DNA of 64,000 bases. It comes from Macrococcoides equi (lineage in GTDB: Bacteria > Bacillota > Bacilli > Staphylococcales > Staphylococcaceae). The stretch lies in NCBI RefSeq assembly GCF_047425865.1, contig NZ_CP179735.1. One strand, 5' to 3'. The position numbers were made by a program, and so were the translations under genes. Below the pieces are notes generated by a model, which saw nothing but the letters and a program-made list of their open reading frames with translations, ran no database searches and had not been told where the DNA came from. Shown piece after piece: positions 62,008 through 64,000 of this stretch. Every line of letters begins with the position of its first letter. The first letter of the stretch is position 1.

Positions 62008-62952
62008 AAGCTAGACAATTTCTCATCTTCGATGAAACTCATAAATACTTCCAATGGTGTTTTATAGCCCAGCGATTTTCTGGGACGATGATTAATATTT
62101 TGAGCAACACTAATGATATGATCATCAGTGACTGAATTAAAGTCTAATTCTTTATCTAATCCACTGCGTCTAAGTATCCCGTTAGTATGTTCATTCAATC
62201 CACGTTGCGACGGAGTGCCGGGGTCAGCAAAGAATATCGAGATATCGTGTCGGTTACAGATTGTTTTCCAGTTGGAGAATTCCTTACCACAATCGAAAGT
62301 AATCGATTTAAATATATGAGGAGGTAAAGCTGAAAATATAGAGTGAAGAGCATCTTCAATATCATCTGCCTTGAGGTCGTATAGTGATAATCATCTTAGA
62401 GATTCTTTCTACTAAGGTTATGACAGCACTCCCATGATTACGGCCAATGATAGTGTCACCTTCAAGATGACCAAATTCTTGAAAGAAGAAAGGAAACTCT
62501 TCTATTCTTTCAGAAATGTGTCTTTTGAAAGCTTGTCTACCTCTTTTTTCACAATGACCATTTGGCTTCCTTTTACCTTTCATAGGTAAAGATTGTACCG
62601 AAAAGACGTTTTCCTTAAACATTCTATAAAGAGTTTTTACAGAACAATCAAACGGGTGTTCACCTCTGCCAATAATGATGTCAGGTGCCCAGCCATCGGC
62701 TACTTTTTCTCGAATATAAGCTGACTGTTTTTCTGGAAGTACTATTCTATGTCTGCCACAATTTGATTTTCTTTGCTTATACTCTTGGTAATATTCCAGT
62801 GCAGTTATACCTGTCTTAAGTGCATTTATTACGTTATAAATTGTCTGTCTTGATCGTTTCAATCTATTTGCGATTTCTTTTACCGAAAGATTTTGATGAT
62901 AATATGATTCTATGAACGTGAGTTCATCCGTGTTAAGATGTTTATAGGCCAT
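62001..62952 (-). pseudogene. IS30-family transposase, frameshifted
   Basis: N-terminal HTH (LSVKEIANRLKRSRQTIYNVI, 62952-62362), first catalytic Asp in HLEGDTIIGRNHGS, second in SITFDCGKEFSNWK and Glu in GLNEHTNG. The frame shifts once near 62366-62380 (from IRPQGR to LKADDIEDAL), after which the sequence stays open to 62001. All three DDE residues remain but are not in one frame. Confidence 0.85.
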
Positions 62953-63034
62953 TCTGTACTAACTCCTTATGTTTTCTTTGGTCGGAAATACATATTGAGT
63001 TTAGCACAGAAGGCTTTTTTAGTTGTCTAGCTTA
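62008..63034 (-). mobile_element. IS30-family insertion sequence nested in ISL3
   Basis: Inverted termini taagctagacaa (62008-62019) and ttgtctagctta (63023-63034), each preceded by an A-rich stretch, bracket the IS30 transposase. The exact outer bases and target duplication cannot be resolved by eye because both flanks are AT-rich. Confidence 0.75.
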
Positions 63035-63175
63035 ATTTTACAATCGACGTAATTTAAAAAATAGAGTTTTATTATGTTCAAGATTATATTTACCTGAATC
63101 AAAAAAAGAGATTAAGCAACATAAAGTTGTCGCTTAATCTCTAATTACAGCATCAGTCCTATTTGACATAGAACC

Positions 63176-63213
63176 AAAAAAGAAGTGTCACTTTCAGTGA
63201 TGCTTCTTTTTTT
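63176..63213 (+). terminator. ISL3 right duplication and displaced sceD terminator
   Basis: 63176-63183 is the second aaaaaaga. agaagtgtcac pairs with gtgatgcttct over 11 positions (two G-U) with a 5-nt loop, then T8. Before the insertion it lay about 30 nt after the sceD-like stop codon. Confidence 0.75.
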
Positions 63214-63220
63214 ATATAAA

Positions 63221-63250
63221 AAAACTATTCAGTTGAATCAACTGAATAGT
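63221..63250 (-). terminator. terminator of signal peptidase operon
   Basis: actattcagttga (63224-63236) pairs perfectly with tcaactgaatagt (63238-63250); on the minus strand followed by T7. Confidence 0.85.
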
Positions 63251-63254
63251 TACT

Positions 63255-63584
63255 CTATCTTCTTACAACCATATGAACTTCGTACATACTATCGCCTAAC
63301 TCAAACTTAATTTCTTTATGATTGGTATCGACGAGCTCTGTGACATCTGTTTCATGAACAATGAGTTTTTGATTAATATCATATAATATTGCAAGTTCTT
63401 CATTGTAAACGAGATAAAAACGTTTTGGATTGCTAAAATTTCTTGTAAATCTTGGATTCCCTATGCTTTGATCCATAGCAAATTCTTTAATAAAACTACT
63501 GATGCGACGTGGGATGCGTTCGACCATTTCTAATATTTTAGTATCCACAGGTGCAATTTCTATAATCTTTTCTTCCTGTAACAT
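63255..63584 (-). CDS. conserved-looking protein of unknown function after lepB
   Basis: 109 residues from ATG 63584 (GGGAGGGG upstream). No membrane segment or signal. The N-terminal half has VERIPRRISSFIKEFAMDQSIGNPRFTRNFSNPKRF; the C-terminal half is strand-rich and ends in VVRR. Not recognised. It follows the signal peptidase gene by 26 nt and shares its terminator, so co-transcription is likely. Confidence 0.6.
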   Translation of the reverse strand: MLQEEKIIEIAPVDTKILEMVERIPRRISSFIKEFAMDQSIGNPRFTRNFSNPKRFYLVYNEELAILYDINQKLIVHETDVTELVDTNHKEIKFELGDSMYEVHMVVRR

Positions 63585-63610
63585 AACCTTTCCCCTCCCA
63601 AGCAATAAGG

Positions 63611-64000
63611 TTAGTTTGCCTGATTGACTTCTTTGAAATCATCCTCATAAAACTTAGTCTCAAAAGATTTAAATGGCCAGAATCTGAATGATACTTTACC
63701 AACGACGCTATCGCTTTTTATTAATCCAAGAGACTTTCGACTGTCTAAACTAATCTCGCGATTATCTCCAAGCACTAAATATTTACCTGCAGGAATCTTA
63801 TCCTTGCCATCACTATTAACTAAGTTCCTCACTGTAAAGTCTTCTGTCAGTTGATCACCGATAGCTAATGTACGATTTGATTTTAAATAATTTTCTTCAA
63901 CAGCTTTCCCGTTTATGTATAAGATATCATCTTTGTATTCAACCTTATCACCCGGAAATCCTACAAGACGCTTAATATAATCCTTTTTCTTATCGGCATG
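63611..64000 (-). CDS. lepB: Type I signal peptidase, N-terminus beyond window
   Basis: The frame is open from the right window edge. It contains the catalytic-Lys region DYIKRLVGFPGD and the C-terminal box GDNREISLDSR (box E), about 130 residues in all. The N-terminal membrane anchor and catalytic Ser lie outside the window. The enzyme removes signal peptides from secreted proteins such as the SceD-like protein nearby and others. Confidence 0.93.
   Translation of the reverse strand, partial: HADKKKDYIKRLVGFPGDKVEYKDDILYINGKAVEENYLKSNRTLAIGDQLTEDFTVRNLVNSDGKDKIPAGKYLVLGDNREISLDSRKSLGLIKSDSVVGKVSFRFWPFKSFETKFYEDDFKEVNQAN

Larger units (their letters stand above)
60625..63175 (+). mobile_element. 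ISL3-family insertion sequence with nested IS30
   Basis: Left end ggttctataataaaacggactga and right end (reverse strand) ggttctatgtcaaataggactga are imperfect inverted repeats (60625-60647 and 63153-63175) flanked by perfect 8-bp duplications, the length made by ISL3 elements. It carries a frameshifted ISL3 transposase. It was itself invaded by an IS30-type element (about 62004-63038). A strong hairpin at 60636-60681 near the left end may stop transcription from the host gene. Confidence 0.85.

Noticed and set aside
62001..62952. Programmed frameshift in the IS30 transposase
   Set aside because: The shift near 62366-62380 has no slippery heptamer, and the host ISL3 is also decayed, so simple mutation is more likely.

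Overview
This is AT-rich chromosomal DNA from a low-GC Gram-positive coccus of the family Staphylococcaceae. The conserved blocks follow the Staphylococcus order: fapR-plsX-fabD-fabG-acpP-rnc-smc-ftsY-ylxM-ffh-rpsP-khpA-rimM-trmD-rplS, and priA/def-fmt-rsmB-rlmN-stp-prkC with rsgA-rpe-thiN-rpmB. Extra genes between prkC and rsgA (an OleT-type CYP152 P450, a Kup potassium transporter, an FNT channel) and a class A sortase between recG and fapR point to Macrococcus (Macrococcoides, near M. caseolyticus) rather than Staphylococcus. The genus is an inference from gene content.

Layout. 1-7041 (+): two tandem YfhO-type membrane proteins, the first cut by the window edge, and a DUF2079 membrane protein. 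7188-20501 (-): translation, secretion, chromosome-segregation and fatty-acid genes, with a FapR operator next to the fapR promoter. 20636-25504 (-): sortase A, RecG, FakA and an Asp23/YloU protein. 25798 (+): rpmB. 26060-41036 (-, except a small rhodanese gene): thiN, rpe, rsgA, then the Macrococcus-type insert (FNT, Kup, membrane protein, rhodanese, P450, degenerate S41-like protein), then prkC, stp, rlmN, rsmB, fmt and def.

41.1-52.8 kb is accessory DNA inserted between def and the 3' end of priA. The main part is a ~10.4-kb phage-inducible chromosomal island (PICI)-like element. It has an integrase next to priA, divergent CI-like and Cro-like regulators, an antirepressor, a replication initiator and two different small-terminase-like genes, but no capsid, portal, large-terminase or lysis genes. 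Both ends carry a 15-bp core, acatcatcatatatg, which is part of the priA 3' end. To its left lies what looks like the remnant of a second, related island. It keeps a diverged copy of the integrase terminator plus att region, and its own cargo of four tiny hydrophobic proteins. Both islands encode a related ~30-residue membrane peptide beginning MNYL, and both have an exact TTTAAG-N5-TTTAAG direct repeat 64-65 bp before the first cargo ATG. This shared cargo module is the best candidate in the window for something undescribed.

52.8-64 kb: priA-coaBC and rpoZ-gmk (-), rqcH (+), and a SceD/IsaA-type secreted transglycosylase gene with an exact WalR box. An ISL3-family element with 8-bp target duplications has inserted between this gene and its terminator, and an IS30-family element is nested in the ISL3. 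Both transposases are frameshifted. The window ends with a small unknown gene and the C-terminal part of a type I signal peptidase.
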